Translations under genes and position numbers: made by a program
Shown: positions 36,560 to 47,500 of the stretch, in pieces
Layout of the letters: the number at the start of each line of letters is the position of its first letter
Numbering within the stretch: the first letter of the stretch is position 1
The notes under the pieces: model-generated
What the model was told of the DNA's origin: nothing
The model's database searches: none
Seen by the model: only the letters and a program-made list of their open reading frames with translations
Source of the DNA: Calliopum simillimum
Taxonomy: Eukaryota; Arthropoda; Insecta; Diptera; Lauxaniidae
DNA: 64,000 nt
Reading direction: 5' to 3'
Assembly (NCBI GenBank): GCA_951812925.1
Contig: OX638368.1
Coordinates: forward strand, 121,543,309 to 121,607,308

Positions 36560-37438
36560 ATGTACTTATATTTATGGATTCATTTTGGTGGACATTGCAA
36601 CATGCCGCACAGTTGGCTTCAATTTGCGCACGTTAGTGTGTCGAAGGCTTCAGCTCATTAATTAAGGTCCATAAAGTGAGCCATACAGTTCTGACGAATT
36701 TCGATGTTTTTTTGGTTGGGAATTTCGATCTATTTTCGAGCTTTTCAACAATAATTTCGAGCTGTCTGGGAAATTTTCCATTTTCCGGAAAAGCGGAAAA
36801 ATAGTTCTGTATGGCTTTGTTTCTTTTTCAACCAGACGAATCCGCGGGAAGAGTTAGCGATGAAATCTTTTATCGCAGGAATTTCGAGCTAATTTTGAGC
36901 TAAAAGCATTTTCCGGAAAACTCCCAATTTTTCCGGAAAATCCCAAAAAACTTTTTTTATGTCTAACTTTATTTTTTTCAGCCAGACGAATCTGCGGGTA
37001 GAGCAAACGATGAAATCTTTTAACGCTGAAATTTCGAGCTAACCTTGAATGAAGTGTTTTCCATAAAACCTTAAATTTCCCCGGAAAATCCCAAACAAAT
37101 TTTTAAGGGCTTGCTTTATTTTATCAGGCAGAAGAACACATGAATATTTGGTAATCATATCATTTGACACACGAATTTTGAGCTAGTTTCGAGCTCATCA
37201 AAAACGAAAAGTGTTTTCCGGAAAACCCCAAACTTTCCCGGAAAATCCCAAACAAATTTTTTTTTATTTCGGTGCCATGACTTAATCCCCACGGACATAG
37301 TCCCAATTTCGTAAATGGGTGTTCTGTCTGCGAATTATTCGGAATTAATTCCCATTTCCGAAATGAGGATTAAAAAAATTTATTTTTTAAATGGTTTTTT
37401 TAATTTTTTTTTTTACAGAAAGGTGGATGAAAAACAAA
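36560..37438. other. AT-rich stretch with repeated TTTTCCGGAAAA words
   Basis: Several near-repeats are visible, roughly every 110 to 120 bp: GACGAATCNGCGGG, ATGAAATCTTTTA, AATTTCGAGCTAA and TTTTCCGGAAAANCCC (36760, 36890, 37030, 37200). This is a degenerate tandem array. No gene. Confidence 0.5.
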
Positions 37439-38404
37439 CACACCTCACCCCACGTGTTTTAAATGAAAAGTTCTTGCACCCAAAATAATTTTTCGGGAAA
37501 AAGTGTAGAATGACTCTTAGATGAAACATATATGGCTCTTTTTTCAAAGTGAACGGCAATTTTTCAAACCAGGGCCGAAAAACCCATTTTTTAAAATGGG
37601 GCTCTGTACTAAAACCAAAAAAAAAAGTTTGACTAAAGCGGATACAAAAAAAATGTATGCAGATAGTTTTTGCTTGCTTGTAGATTAAAAAACCGTGAAT
37701 TAAAAAACCCTATCAAATATCGTTTACGAGATACTGCGGTTTTACTTAATTTTTTGAGTTTCTATAAAAAAATTTATTTTTTGCGTACAAGAAAAATAAA
37801 AATATCGATACAGATCAAAGTGAGTTTTAAAGAAAAAGAATAGAAATTTTAAAAATCCTATCGAGTTTTATGATGAATAATTACCTGGTCCTGCCATATA
37901 ACCTCAAAAGTGGTGAAAAAACATGGCAAAATTTCAGGTTAAAATATCTCAAAATTCAGAAATGATAGAGCAATTTCAAGACCAGATTCGGATTCAACAT
38001 TAAAAAATACATTAGAACTGACTATTTTTGTTTCTATATATTGATCATTATTTTTTTAGTACGCAAAAATTAAATTTTTTAATAGAAAGTCAAAAAATTA
38101 AGTAAAAATGCAATATCTCGTAAACGATATTAGATAGAATTTTTCAGCTTACAGTTTTTTAAATTACAATTAAGCAGAAAACTTTTTGCATACTAATTTT
38201 TTGTATCCAATTTAGTCAAACTTTTTTTTTGGTTTTAGTTCAGAGTCCCGGGCTAAAAAATGGGTTTTTCGGCCCTGGTTTGAAAGAGTGCCGTTCACTT
38301 TGAAAAAAGAGCTATATATGTTTCATCTTACAGTCATTCTACACATTTTCCCGAAAAAACATTTTGGGTGCTAGCACTTTTTATTTAAAACACGGAGAGG
38401 TGTG
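37439..38404. mobile_element. 1-kb near-palindromic foldback element
   Basis: The left arm (CACACCTCACCCCACGTGTT, ATGAAACATATATGGCTCTT, CAGGGCCGAAAAACCCATTT) is matched by an inverted right arm (AATGGGTTTTTCGGCCCTGG, AAGAGCTATATATGTTTCAT, AACACGGAGAGGTGTG). The arms are about 350 bp each around a 270-bp AT-rich centre. No coding capacity. Confidence 0.85.
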
Positions 38405-39837
38405 CAAAAGTTTTGTAGAAGACTAGTTTTGCGCTAAATGGTTGTGAGAGCCACGGGAATTTTTTTTCACGTGACAATTTTTTAACTTTATTTTGTGCTT
38501 TGATTTATACTTTCTAGGTGGCCAAGAAAAAAAATTCAAAGTTGAAGAATATAACTTAAATTGCTTAGAAAATGCAGGGTAGACAAAAAACCAATATTTC
38601 TTATGACGGCCATGTTTTGAAAAATATTAAAAATTAATTTTCCCAAAAAAAGTTTTTTTTCTTAAAATTTTTAATACGGTTATCTTTTGAAAGGTGGGTG
38701 AAAAACATTTGTTTTTCAAAAGAATTCCGTAAAAAATATTAAAAAGAAAAAAAATAATTTTTGGGAAAATTCATTTTTAAGATTTATCAAAAAATTGGCT
38801 GCCATTTTGTAAATTTTCCAAATTAAAAAAATTTATTTTTGACAAAATGGCGGCCAATTTTTTGATAAATCTTAAAAATTAAAAAAAAAAATTGCATTGC
38901 ATTTTTCGCAAAAGTACTACCTTGACATTCTGAAGTTCCATCCATAACTTGAAGAAAAAAAAAAAAAAAAAAAAATTTTTCGTAAAGCTAATAACGACAG
39001 GTCTCCATACTGGGCACTTAAAACAGCTCTGTAAATTTTGCTAAGAATCCAACAGCAAATTTCGAAAAATTTGAACTGGAAAGCGTCCGTACTTACCAAT
39101 CATTTTCCTTGGCCTTAGTTTCTCCTTTATTAGTCATTAACTATGACATATTTTTATGGCATATTTTGTTCGTTTTTAACACCTTTAATAATTAGGAGTC
39201 ATTTCTGTAATTGATATTGTATACTATTATATTTATTAATTTATTTATTGTAACATTTCACTTAGAACCTATCAATAAAATTGTTTCTAATAATAAAAAT
39301 CATAAATGTACGTACGTCGTCTATATGAATGTACTGAAATTATGTTACAATTTACAAACATTAACAAAATGTAGAATTAATTTAAAAGAAGAAACGTTTA
39401 ACAGACTTATAGCGCTTTTATAATAAATATGTTTTTGAATTATGAATAAAAAATCAAAAGTTGATAAAAAAAACCTGCTACTTTGAGTATCATATAATTT
39501 AAATAAAATGCATTGCATACCTTTAGGCGACTATTTAAATTAGACAAACGCAACTGTCAGCAACAGAATGACTTTTTTTTATTGTTGTAATTTGAATTAG
39601 CGCATTTGAGTGTGACTAAATTCACAGACAAGTACATGTATTTGTGTGTTTGTTGTTGTCTGTATGCACCTTTGAATACCCAGTTTGACTGGTAATGGCA
39701 TGCTGTGAGTATTGATATCCTGCTTGCTTTTTTCATTGCTATTTTCCCTTGCTTTTCCGAACAATGTGACCAAAATCCGTAACCTTGGTGCTCTGTCTTA
39801 TGCAGGTTGCTTAAAAATGAGTTCTAAAGTAAAAGTC
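38405..39837. other. AT-rich intergenic DNA with short palindromes
   Basis: Two small near-perfect palindromes, at about 38640..38785 and 38780..38885 (GACAAAATGGCGGCCAATTT with its partner), are visible. A poly-A run is at 38953..38975. No frame here looks like a gene. Confidence 0.5.
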
Positions 39838-40059
39838 CAATCTCGGCAAATGTTAAAAGGGCGGAAGTCAATAAAGGGCAAAAGTAATGTAATACACATT
39901 ATGTGACACAATAATCGGTTATTTGAAAGATATAATTTTTGCAACTTTCGTGAAAACAGAGATCAATTTTATTAGTTTCTAACAAAATGCCAGCCATTTC
40001 ATATTATGACATTACTTTTGCTCTTTATTGACTTCCGCCATTTTAACATTTCCCGATTG
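39838..40059. mobile_element. MITE with CAATCTCGGCAAATG ends
   Basis: The left arm CAATCTCGGCAAATGTTAAA then GGCGGAAGTCAATAAAGGGC and AAAAGTAATGT are mirrored by ACATTACTTTTGCTCTTTAT, TGACTTCCGCC and ATTTTAACATTTCCCGATTG. This gives terminal repeats of about 53 bp in a 222-bp non-coding element. Confidence 0.82.
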
Positions 40060-40457
40060 ATTTGTGATGGCAAGAATGCTATGTACGGGCACTTCTTGAC
40101 TAAAATTCGATTATGTCAAACCAATTCGATTCTAGATTAGTTCTAGGACTCTAGAAGAGTTCAGAAATTTTCGAATCTGTTGTAGGGTCAGCTTTGTACA
40201 GCTATTGGGAGATAGACGTTCCTAAGCCAAAGAGAACCTTCTGTTATAGCATAGCGCTTGACATTCATTATCTTTCTGGCAAGGTCTACAGATGGTATAC
40301 CCGGAAAGGTATATAAATAGTTTAGAACTCGCACTTACTTAGTATTCCTACTACGTATAATGCTTTAAGATTGTTCTTATTTTGTTTGGTTAGGAATTAC
40401 GTGGTAAAAAAGACTTGGAAAAGTTTAGTGCCTTTAAAATAAATTCTTGGATTTGTA

Positions 40458-41286
40458 TTGGGTCCATAACTTAATTCGTGCGGTTTTTTTTTCAAAATTT
40501 AAACGTTAATTTAAGAAAAACATGTACAATAGTATTATTTAAAGTATTGTCCATCGTTAGCCACTACTTTTTCCCATCTTTCTGGTAACATATGGATTCC
40601 ACGCCAAAAAAAAACTGCTCCGGGTTTGAGGCCAAAAATTAATCAAGCCAATTTCTGATACCCTGTTCTGATGTGAAGCGTATCCCGGTGAGAGCGTTTT
40701 GCATAGACCGAAATAACTGATAGTCGGACGGGGCTAGGTCCGGACTATAAGGCGGGTAAGCCAAAACTTCCCATCCCAATATTTTCCAAATAGTTTTTAA
40801 CCGGTCTTCCAACATATGGCCGAGCGTTGTCATGTTGAAAATGATGACTTCGTGTCTGGTCGCATATTCCGGTCGTTTCTCGGCTATGGCTCTATTTAAA
40901 CGGATCAATTGTGTTCGATGGAGGTCACCTGAGTATTACCTTGGCACCATGGATATTTGCCGTTGGCTGGGAAGGTCCTGGTTGTCCGGGCTTTACATAT
41001 GAATGTTTGTATTTCCGATGCAAAAATGACTTTCGGCAGCAGTTTTCTTCATATTAAAGTAATGAAGAAGAACCCTAACAAAAACCCTTTTTCAGGCGCA
41101 AAGTTCGACATATTTGAGTGAAAAAAAAAAAAAATTGTTGTTTACGCTTCAAATGAATGACATATACTGAAAAAGACGTACACTGACAGTAGCTTTCCAA
41201 CGCATGTTCGGAATATTGAAACGATGGAATAATAATCAAGTAACGCCATCTCTTAGAAAACCGCACGAATTAAGTTATAGACCCAA
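40458..41286 (-). mobile_element. Internally deleted mariner element with intact TIRs
   Basis: Terminal inverted repeats of 30 bp start TTGGGTCCATAACTTAATTC and differ by one base between the ends. TA dinucleotides flank both (40456..40457 and 41287..41288). Reading the minus strand, a transposase start (KKTAAESH, about 41057..41033) jumps to a middle fragment (PGQPGPSQPTANIHGAKV, about 40985..40930) and then to the C-terminal catalytic part. The element is 829 bp against about 1.3 kb for full-length mariners, so it has at least two internal deletions. It cannot move on its own, but the TIRs look usable in trans. Confidence 0.9.
40540..40908 (-). pseudogene. Mariner transposase C-terminal remnant
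   Basis: The open frame 40639..40908 carries the mariner block PPYSPDLAPSDYQLFRSM and the upstream RPEYATRHEVIIFNMTT. In that block the usual HDNARPH motif is corrupted, so the second catalytic Asp is lost. The frame stops at about 40639, but the following minus-strand sequence still reads HMLPERWEKVVANDGQYF, the usual mariner C-terminus. This shows a recent nonsense or frameshift change. Confidence 0.85.
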
Positions 41287-43303
41287 TACGAAAATAGAGT
41301 TTTTGACATATTTTGTCTAAAATATTTCAAAACAAAAAGTTGATGATGCAAACTACTGGACGATTACGTATTCAACACTGCCAAGAATGTTACATTTTAT
41401 GTATTATTTTACTCTCCAGAAGCACCATCCCATTTTTCAACTAAAAATTCTATTTTAAATTCAAAATTTTCCTTTTGTTTTAATACTACCATTTAAATAT
41501 AGTACATATATGCATTTGGCATTGATATAAACTATTTATTGTTTTGTTCTTGTTGTTGTTCTTGTATTAATATTCATTTAATATTTCTACACTAAGTCTA
41601 AATTTTTAATTTTGTTTGAATTATTTTTAATACAAGACGATATGTTATACAACTAGAATATCTAGAGTATCTAAATGATATTTACTGTATGTACCTTCTA
41701 TATATATGTATGTATGTTTGCTTGTATGTATTCTTCTATGTAAATGACAGCTTCTTCTTCTGTTTCCAATTCTATAAACTAATAATTATTGATTTTTTAT
41801 AGTAAATATTTTATTTTAATATTACGTATAGTCTTAATTTAAGTTGTAAACAATTAGCTAATATTTATTGTTTATATAATTTTTTTATATGCAGCTTTTC
41901 TATTAAATACCTACTTTATAATTGTGTATGTCAGTATTCACATATACACACATATACACATATTTATATATATATATATTAATTAAGGGGGTTTTTATTG
42001 TCTAATGCTTGTGTTTCTTTTTACCAATAAGTTTATTATTTTTATTAATCTTTTAAATATTTTTATTTATTTAATTATTTATTTTTGATATGCTAATTAA
42101 ATTTATTTTTTAACAAAAAATGAGGCAACCCTTTTAGGGCTGCCTTAGCTTAATTCTGTGTGGTTTTTGAAATTGAAAAGGCTACCAAGTTATATATACT
42201 ACAATTATACAAAAATGTTTCAAATTGACTTGATTATGCTCACAGAAAGGTTACTTTAGCAAAGTAAGCTGTTTACTGTGGTGGGCAGCATTTATTAGAG
42301 CATTTTGTATTGTATACTATGAAAAAGTAAATAAAAAGAAAATTAAGAAAACACTCTGAGATTCAACACCCACGGGGCTCAGTAGGGCGTTGCTCTCATT
42401 TACTAATACGGTGTAACAAAAAGTATTGGGAAGATTAAGTTACATATGTACATTTAAAGAGTAGACTGCAAAGTTGGCAGCTCTCGATTTTATTGGACTT
42501 AGAAATTTCAGCATACGAGATGAAGGAGCATCACTTAAGTTGCATCAAAGTTCAGTGATTTGAAATTGCAGAAAACAGATTAGCTGCATAAGCGTTGGTT
42601 GCATTAAACAGGGCAACAATTATTTTGCGGCGTGGAGTTTCGTAATTGATTGATCATGGTTCACTGAATGCCGCCCTATGGCTGCAAAAAAGGAGTTTTT
42701 TACTTCTACATATATATACTATAATTTCCATGCCATCAGAGGTGATGTGCAAACAACGAATAGATCAATCGTCTTTCAATGGGGCGAAAATTTTAGCCTA
42801 TGACGCTTTTTTTAGAGTTCCTATCGAAACACTACTCCATAAACAAGTACATACTTATGCAATAAATATTATTAATCTTTCCTAGAAGTGTAAGGTTTTA
42901 TCTTTAAAATGGTGAAAACATAGTCAATTTATTATATACGTATTAATTGCATGGGCTATAGACATTTCAAAATTAGTTCCAATATAATGAAGTACTTACT
43001 ACTCACATGTCGTATTACTTGCATAAAAAAAAACCTAGGATCTCGGGATTCAGATTCAGATCCGATGATACCGGGAATGAAAAAAATATCCGAGATTTAA
43101 CTCTCTTGTAGATAGTGATAAGTTGACTATTTTTATACCATTCAACTGAAATATGATGTTGGGTCAAATGTGAATTTATGTATATAATTTTTGTTTCGTA
43201 TGTATGTATGTATTCTCCTTTAACTCGTAGGAGGAGCATAGGGCCAATATAATTTTTTGTTTTACCGTGCATATAAATTTTTGATGTAGAAATTTAATTT
43301 ATA
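41287..43303. other. AT-rich intergenic DNA, no gene recognised
   Basis: The stretch contains TATG/TGTA microsatellite-like runs (41700..41740, 41935..41985) and many ATTTATTT words (41990..42115). A small hairpin GGCAACCCTTTTAGGGCTGC lies at 42123..42143. It could be part of a long 3' UTR, since the mAChR-B gene reads toward it, but nothing decides this. The frames at 42646..42885 and 43015..43272 are unsupported. Confidence 0.4.
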
Positions 43304-44187
43304 GGGCTATTCCGGCAACAGTCTTACAGCTGTGAAACTTCTCACCACAGTCTTAACGACTAAGAAAATCGTAACAAAGATGTTTTGGCATTTCAGTAGC
43401 ACTTAGAAAGCTCTTTTCTGTCTTTATAAAGACAATTTTTAAGACCTGCTAACTGGGAGGCCTTAGAATTTTTAAGAGCTGTCAGATTTTTGTTTATGTG
43501 AAAAAGTGTTTTGCCAAAAAGTTTTCAAAATTGTTGCCTAATTTTTGTTTGTGTTATAGAAAAAGAGAAAAATGTCCGTGGAGCAACAATTTCTACAAAA
43601 AATTATAACGCGCAGCGGAAGAAGGAAACGCCAAATTTTGGAAAAACGACAAACACATTTGAATGACTACCGATCTATTCAATGTGACGAAGGAGTCACT
43701 TAAAAAGAATTATTATGGGCTACCAAAAACATTTGTTCCAATAACCAATCGTAACCAATTCCGTTTCGGTTGCATTTTTAAGCAGCTCTATAATTTTTTG
43801 GCCATGGCTCCTACCAGCAATGCATTATTATTGCATTTGGAAGTGCAATGAGCAAATCCTTCATTTCTTGTTCCATTAATAACATAGCATGATTCATTTG
43901 TTGACCTTAAAAGGAACGAAATTAGTTTTCCCCAGGGTGATAATGGGCAAACTGCAATAAAATTGGGGTAAAAAAAGTGATATAAGACGTTTGGATAATA
44001 ATTTTCATATAATTTTTTTTCAAATATTAAAATTTGACAATCTAACCACCAAAGCTTTTCTGTGGTGAATTTATGTGCTTTTTCTATAAGACTTTTGCGC
44101 AAGAATACCGGTAGTCTTAGGAAGTTTATGAAAGTATTTCCGAAATGTATTACGATAGACTTTCTGCTTCCTTAGCCGATATAGCCC
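43304..44187 (+). mobile_element. Degraded PIF/Harbinger-like transposon
   Basis: The ends GGGCTATTCCGGC and GCCGATATAGCCC are short imperfect inverted repeats. Between them the plus strand reads, with stops and frame changes, a Harbinger-type transposase N-terminal region. The matches are a block FGHGSYQQC..FGSAMSKSFISCSI at about 43797..43885 (family pattern: ATGSYQ...MSQSSVSRCI), and then FPQ in ISFPQGD at about 43925 (family pattern: I.FP). The catalytic DDE part is absent. The target duplication is not clear. Confidence 0.6.
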
Positions 44188-44457
44188 TATTAAACAATTA
44201 AGGTTGTATATTAGACTGATTCAAAAAAAAAAAAAAAAAAACTTTGGAAATTCCACGATTACGCCGAAAAATCTGAAAAATGGTGGGAAAACAGTGAGCT
44301 AAGATATTTTGTAATATTTGTGAAGGTCATTTAGATGTAGCTCAACGTTGATTTATGCTAAATCTGGGCTTGATGCAGCTTTTATTTTATTACAAACTCA
44401 AAAATGCTCGGAATGAGTCACACGATATATGAATTTTTTCATCTTGAATCAATTACA

Positions 44458-46434
44458 CTGTTCAACACAAAAAAAAAAAAAAAAAAAAACACATGAGAAA
44501 GTCCAAAAAATACCCGTGTCTCGTGGTTTTTCTCCAGCACGTCACATTTTTTTGTAATCGATTTTTGAAGTTTTTTTATCTACTGTACATGAAAAAACCA
44601 AAAATACCGCATTCTTGTGTTAAATCGATGAATTTAACTATATGATCCTTACATCTGAAATGTGTTCAGCAAACTTATGCAGGATATTGCGGGGAATATT
44701 TTTGTATAACCCAAACAGGTCGGTCACGTAAAACAGGGGAATATAGAGTTATTTTGTACAACAGAAATATTTGCTATACAATTTCATTACTAGTTGCTGA
44801 ACACTAAAAAAGCAAAATTTTATACCGAAAGCAAAAAAAAATCGTTTAAATCAGTAAGCAGTTCTTACAATCAATATTTTCCAAATTTCACCACACTGTA
44901 AAACTCTAAAACTACATTTTGGACAAAACTCGTTCTCTTAAGATCATATACGAAATCACACAAGGATCATTTTCTTAGAACACATTAACCCATTATATCC
45001 TGTTTTTATGGGTCTTTTTGACCCCTTTTTCTAAATCTGAGCCACAATGGGTTAAAGAGTTTTGCAAAAATATCCTAGAAAAAATTTCACTAAGAGTTAC
45101 CACAGACGAAAAGTTCTTAAAACTTAAGGTAAGCGCGTCAGGGATGTAATTAATGTGCAATGTGAAAAGTCCTATTTGATTTTAACGATTTTTTTGGTTT
45201 CGGGCTTAAATTTCGACCTTTACGTGTTTAAAAACTAGTAGTGAAATTTTATAGCGAATATTTCTGTACTACATAGGGTAAGCTGGGGTACATTTGACAC
45301 CCGCGCTAATACGCATTTTAATTTTTTGTGTTTTTTCTTGTAATTTTCGGCATCTTGTTCGTAAGGGTTTTGTAAATAAAGTTGTATACGTATTGTTTTT
45401 TAAAAGTAAGTATGAAAATTTGGTAGCACTTAGCTTTATAATTAATATAACAGAAGTGGTTTTTATCAAGGTCAAATAGTTTAAATTTTAAAATATTTTA
45501 ATTCCTCAAGAGATTTTGGGGCACATTTGACTTTTGCCGAAGGGGAACTTTTGACGTTCGTCCATACATATGTGTTTGTGTATTTTATAAGATTTTCGAG
45601 TTTTATCTTTTTAAAGATATGGTATGCCACTACAAAATGGGCGGACAAAACTTGTAGAAATAATTAGCTATACTTCATACAAGATCAGTTATCTGAGAAG
45701 AGTTTCACCATTAAATTGGGTTTTTATAAAACCTGAAGTGGAAGATGTTTGCTTCGTTAATACATACATACTTATTATTTGTATGTATTTATATGAAAAA
45801 ACTATGTGTAATAATGGTTTGTTTAATGTTTTTGTGCTATTTTTGTGAGTTTCAAATGTGCCCCTGGTACTTTTTTTGAAAAAATTTAAAAAAGGACTCT
45901 TAATGCAGTCTTTTTAACATTTTTTTTTCTTGGTTTTAATCTTAAATAATCAGTGTTTCAGAAACAGTAAAGAGTATTAAAATGATGGAATAATTTTCAA
46001 AGATACAGTTCTTTGAAAATTTAGTGTCAAATGTGCCCCAGTCTCCGCTACTGACTCAATATTCCCCTGATTTAGGTGTTATTTTTGTTCCTTTTTAAGA
46101 AAAGTACAAAATTGCCCCATATGTAGGGGTTAAACAGGGTTAAAACTTTATTCAAAAATATTCCCCGTAATATCTTGCATAAGTTTGCTGAACACACGAT
46201 ACACCTCAGATGTAAGGATCATATAGTTAAATTCATCGATTTAACACAAGAAAGCGGTATTTTTGTTTTTTTTTTCATGTACAGTGTAAAAAAACTTCAA
46301 AAATCGATAAAGAAAAATGTGACGTGCTGGAGAAAAATCACGAGACACAGGTATTTTTTTTAACGTCTACTTTAAGAATATTTTGAATTTTCTCATGTGT
46401 TTTACAAATGTTCGAAATTCTCCAACAGTGATAT
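44458..46434. mobile_element. 2-kb foldback element related to 35731..36513
   Basis: Left ACACTGTTCAACACAAAA and right TCCAACAGTGATA bracket inverted arms carrying the same words as the smaller element (TCGTGGTTTTTCTCCAGCAC, GATCCTTACATCTGA, TGTGTTCAGCAAAC). The centre is expanded by TTAACCCATT-type repeats and by a nested element (45277..46048). The copy seems to have grown by successive insertions. Confidence 0.75.
45277..46048. mobile_element. Nested element with AGCTGGGGTACATTTGACAC ends
   Basis: The left end GGGTAAGCTGGGGTACATTT then GACAC, and the right end GTGTCAAATGTGCCCCAGTC, are inverted repeats. Inside, further GGGGCACATTTGAC and TCAAATGTGCCCC words recur. The overall design resembles the GGGGTAATGTCGTGCA element at 28898..29450: short repeated end words, also internal. 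The frames at 45294..45848 have no support. Confidence 0.7.
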
Positions 46435-47500
46435 ATCAAAAACGTATAAACTGGAACTTAGAATCAACAACATATTGTTTTTTAGCTAGCTTAATCAATT
46501 ATATCCTGTTCAAAATAAATGGGTTATAAAGGGTTAAAGTTTTCCACAAAAATATTTAACGGAAAATTTCAGTAAGGAACACTGAAAACGAAAAACTAAA
46601 AATGTTGTAAAAGTACAATAAATATGAAGAAATGAAGAAATTTTTTTGCTTGCTATGCATTTATTGCATTTTATAACATTTTGCACGCAGTTTTAAGCAT
46701 TTCTTGTCTTTGGTGACCCCTAATGAAATTTTTCGTGGAATACTTTTGTAGAACACTTTAACCCATTATGAACCTTTGTTTTGAGAAGGTGGTCAAAAAT
46801 GCCCATAAGAACAGGATATAGTGGGCTTAGACATTCTAGAAAATTGTTCCATGCAAGATTTTATGATGACCATTGAACAACAAGTTTAATCCAAATGAAA
46901 ATTTAGATTTTCAGATTTCCAGCTGTGGAATTTCCAAAAAACTTTTGACTCAGTCTATTGTATATATAAATATAAATGTTCTTCTTTTTGACATCATCTG
47001 CTTTGAACCGTCATTATGGATACGCCATTTTCGTTTTTGTCAAAAATCTATGCTCTCCGAAAAAGTAGTCATTATAAGCTAAAATTATTGCTTCATTGAT
47101 TTGTTAAATTTTTGGACCAAGGGCGGTGACCGATTTTACATAGAACGTCTCAATAGTATATTTTGTTTGTTGCAAAGAAGTTGCAAGGTTCTTTCCCACA
47201 CACAAAAATTGTTCAATAGAACAAAAGAGTTCAGTCTTAATTTAATACTAGTACCGACATCTCAAGGCATGAGAATAACAGACGAAAGTTTCATGAAACA
47301 ACTATGCAACTGCTTTGGTAGCGATGAAATTACAGAATTTTTTTTTAAATTTGTTTCTTCCCAACGCAGTTTATTGTTCCACCCTATTAAGTAAATCAAT
47401 TTCTCCATCTATAAAATCTAAAAAACAAAACGCTTTAAATAAACACTGCCACTCCACATGAGATTGCAGCTTAAGACTACAAGTGTAAATAGAAAACCTT
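46435..47500. other. 3' flank of mAChR-B, no gene recognised
   Basis: The sequence contains further TTAACCCATTAT words and AT-rich DNA. The plus-strand frame at 47101..47394 overlaps the probable 3' UTR of mAChR-B and resembles nothing I know. A minus-strand AATAAA (TTTATT at about 47370..47375) lies some 125 bp past the mAChR-B stop and could be its proximal poly(A) signal. Confidence 0.4.

Noticed and set aside
42123..42143. GGCAACCCTTTTAGGGCTGC hairpin as a bacterial-type terminator
   Set aside because: Eukaryotic context and no gene ends there; it is a short chance or repeat-derived hairpin.
47101..47394. 97-codon plus-strand frame as a small gene
   Set aside because: It lies in the probable 3' UTR of mAChR-B on the opposite strand, has no recognisable domain and no upstream signals.
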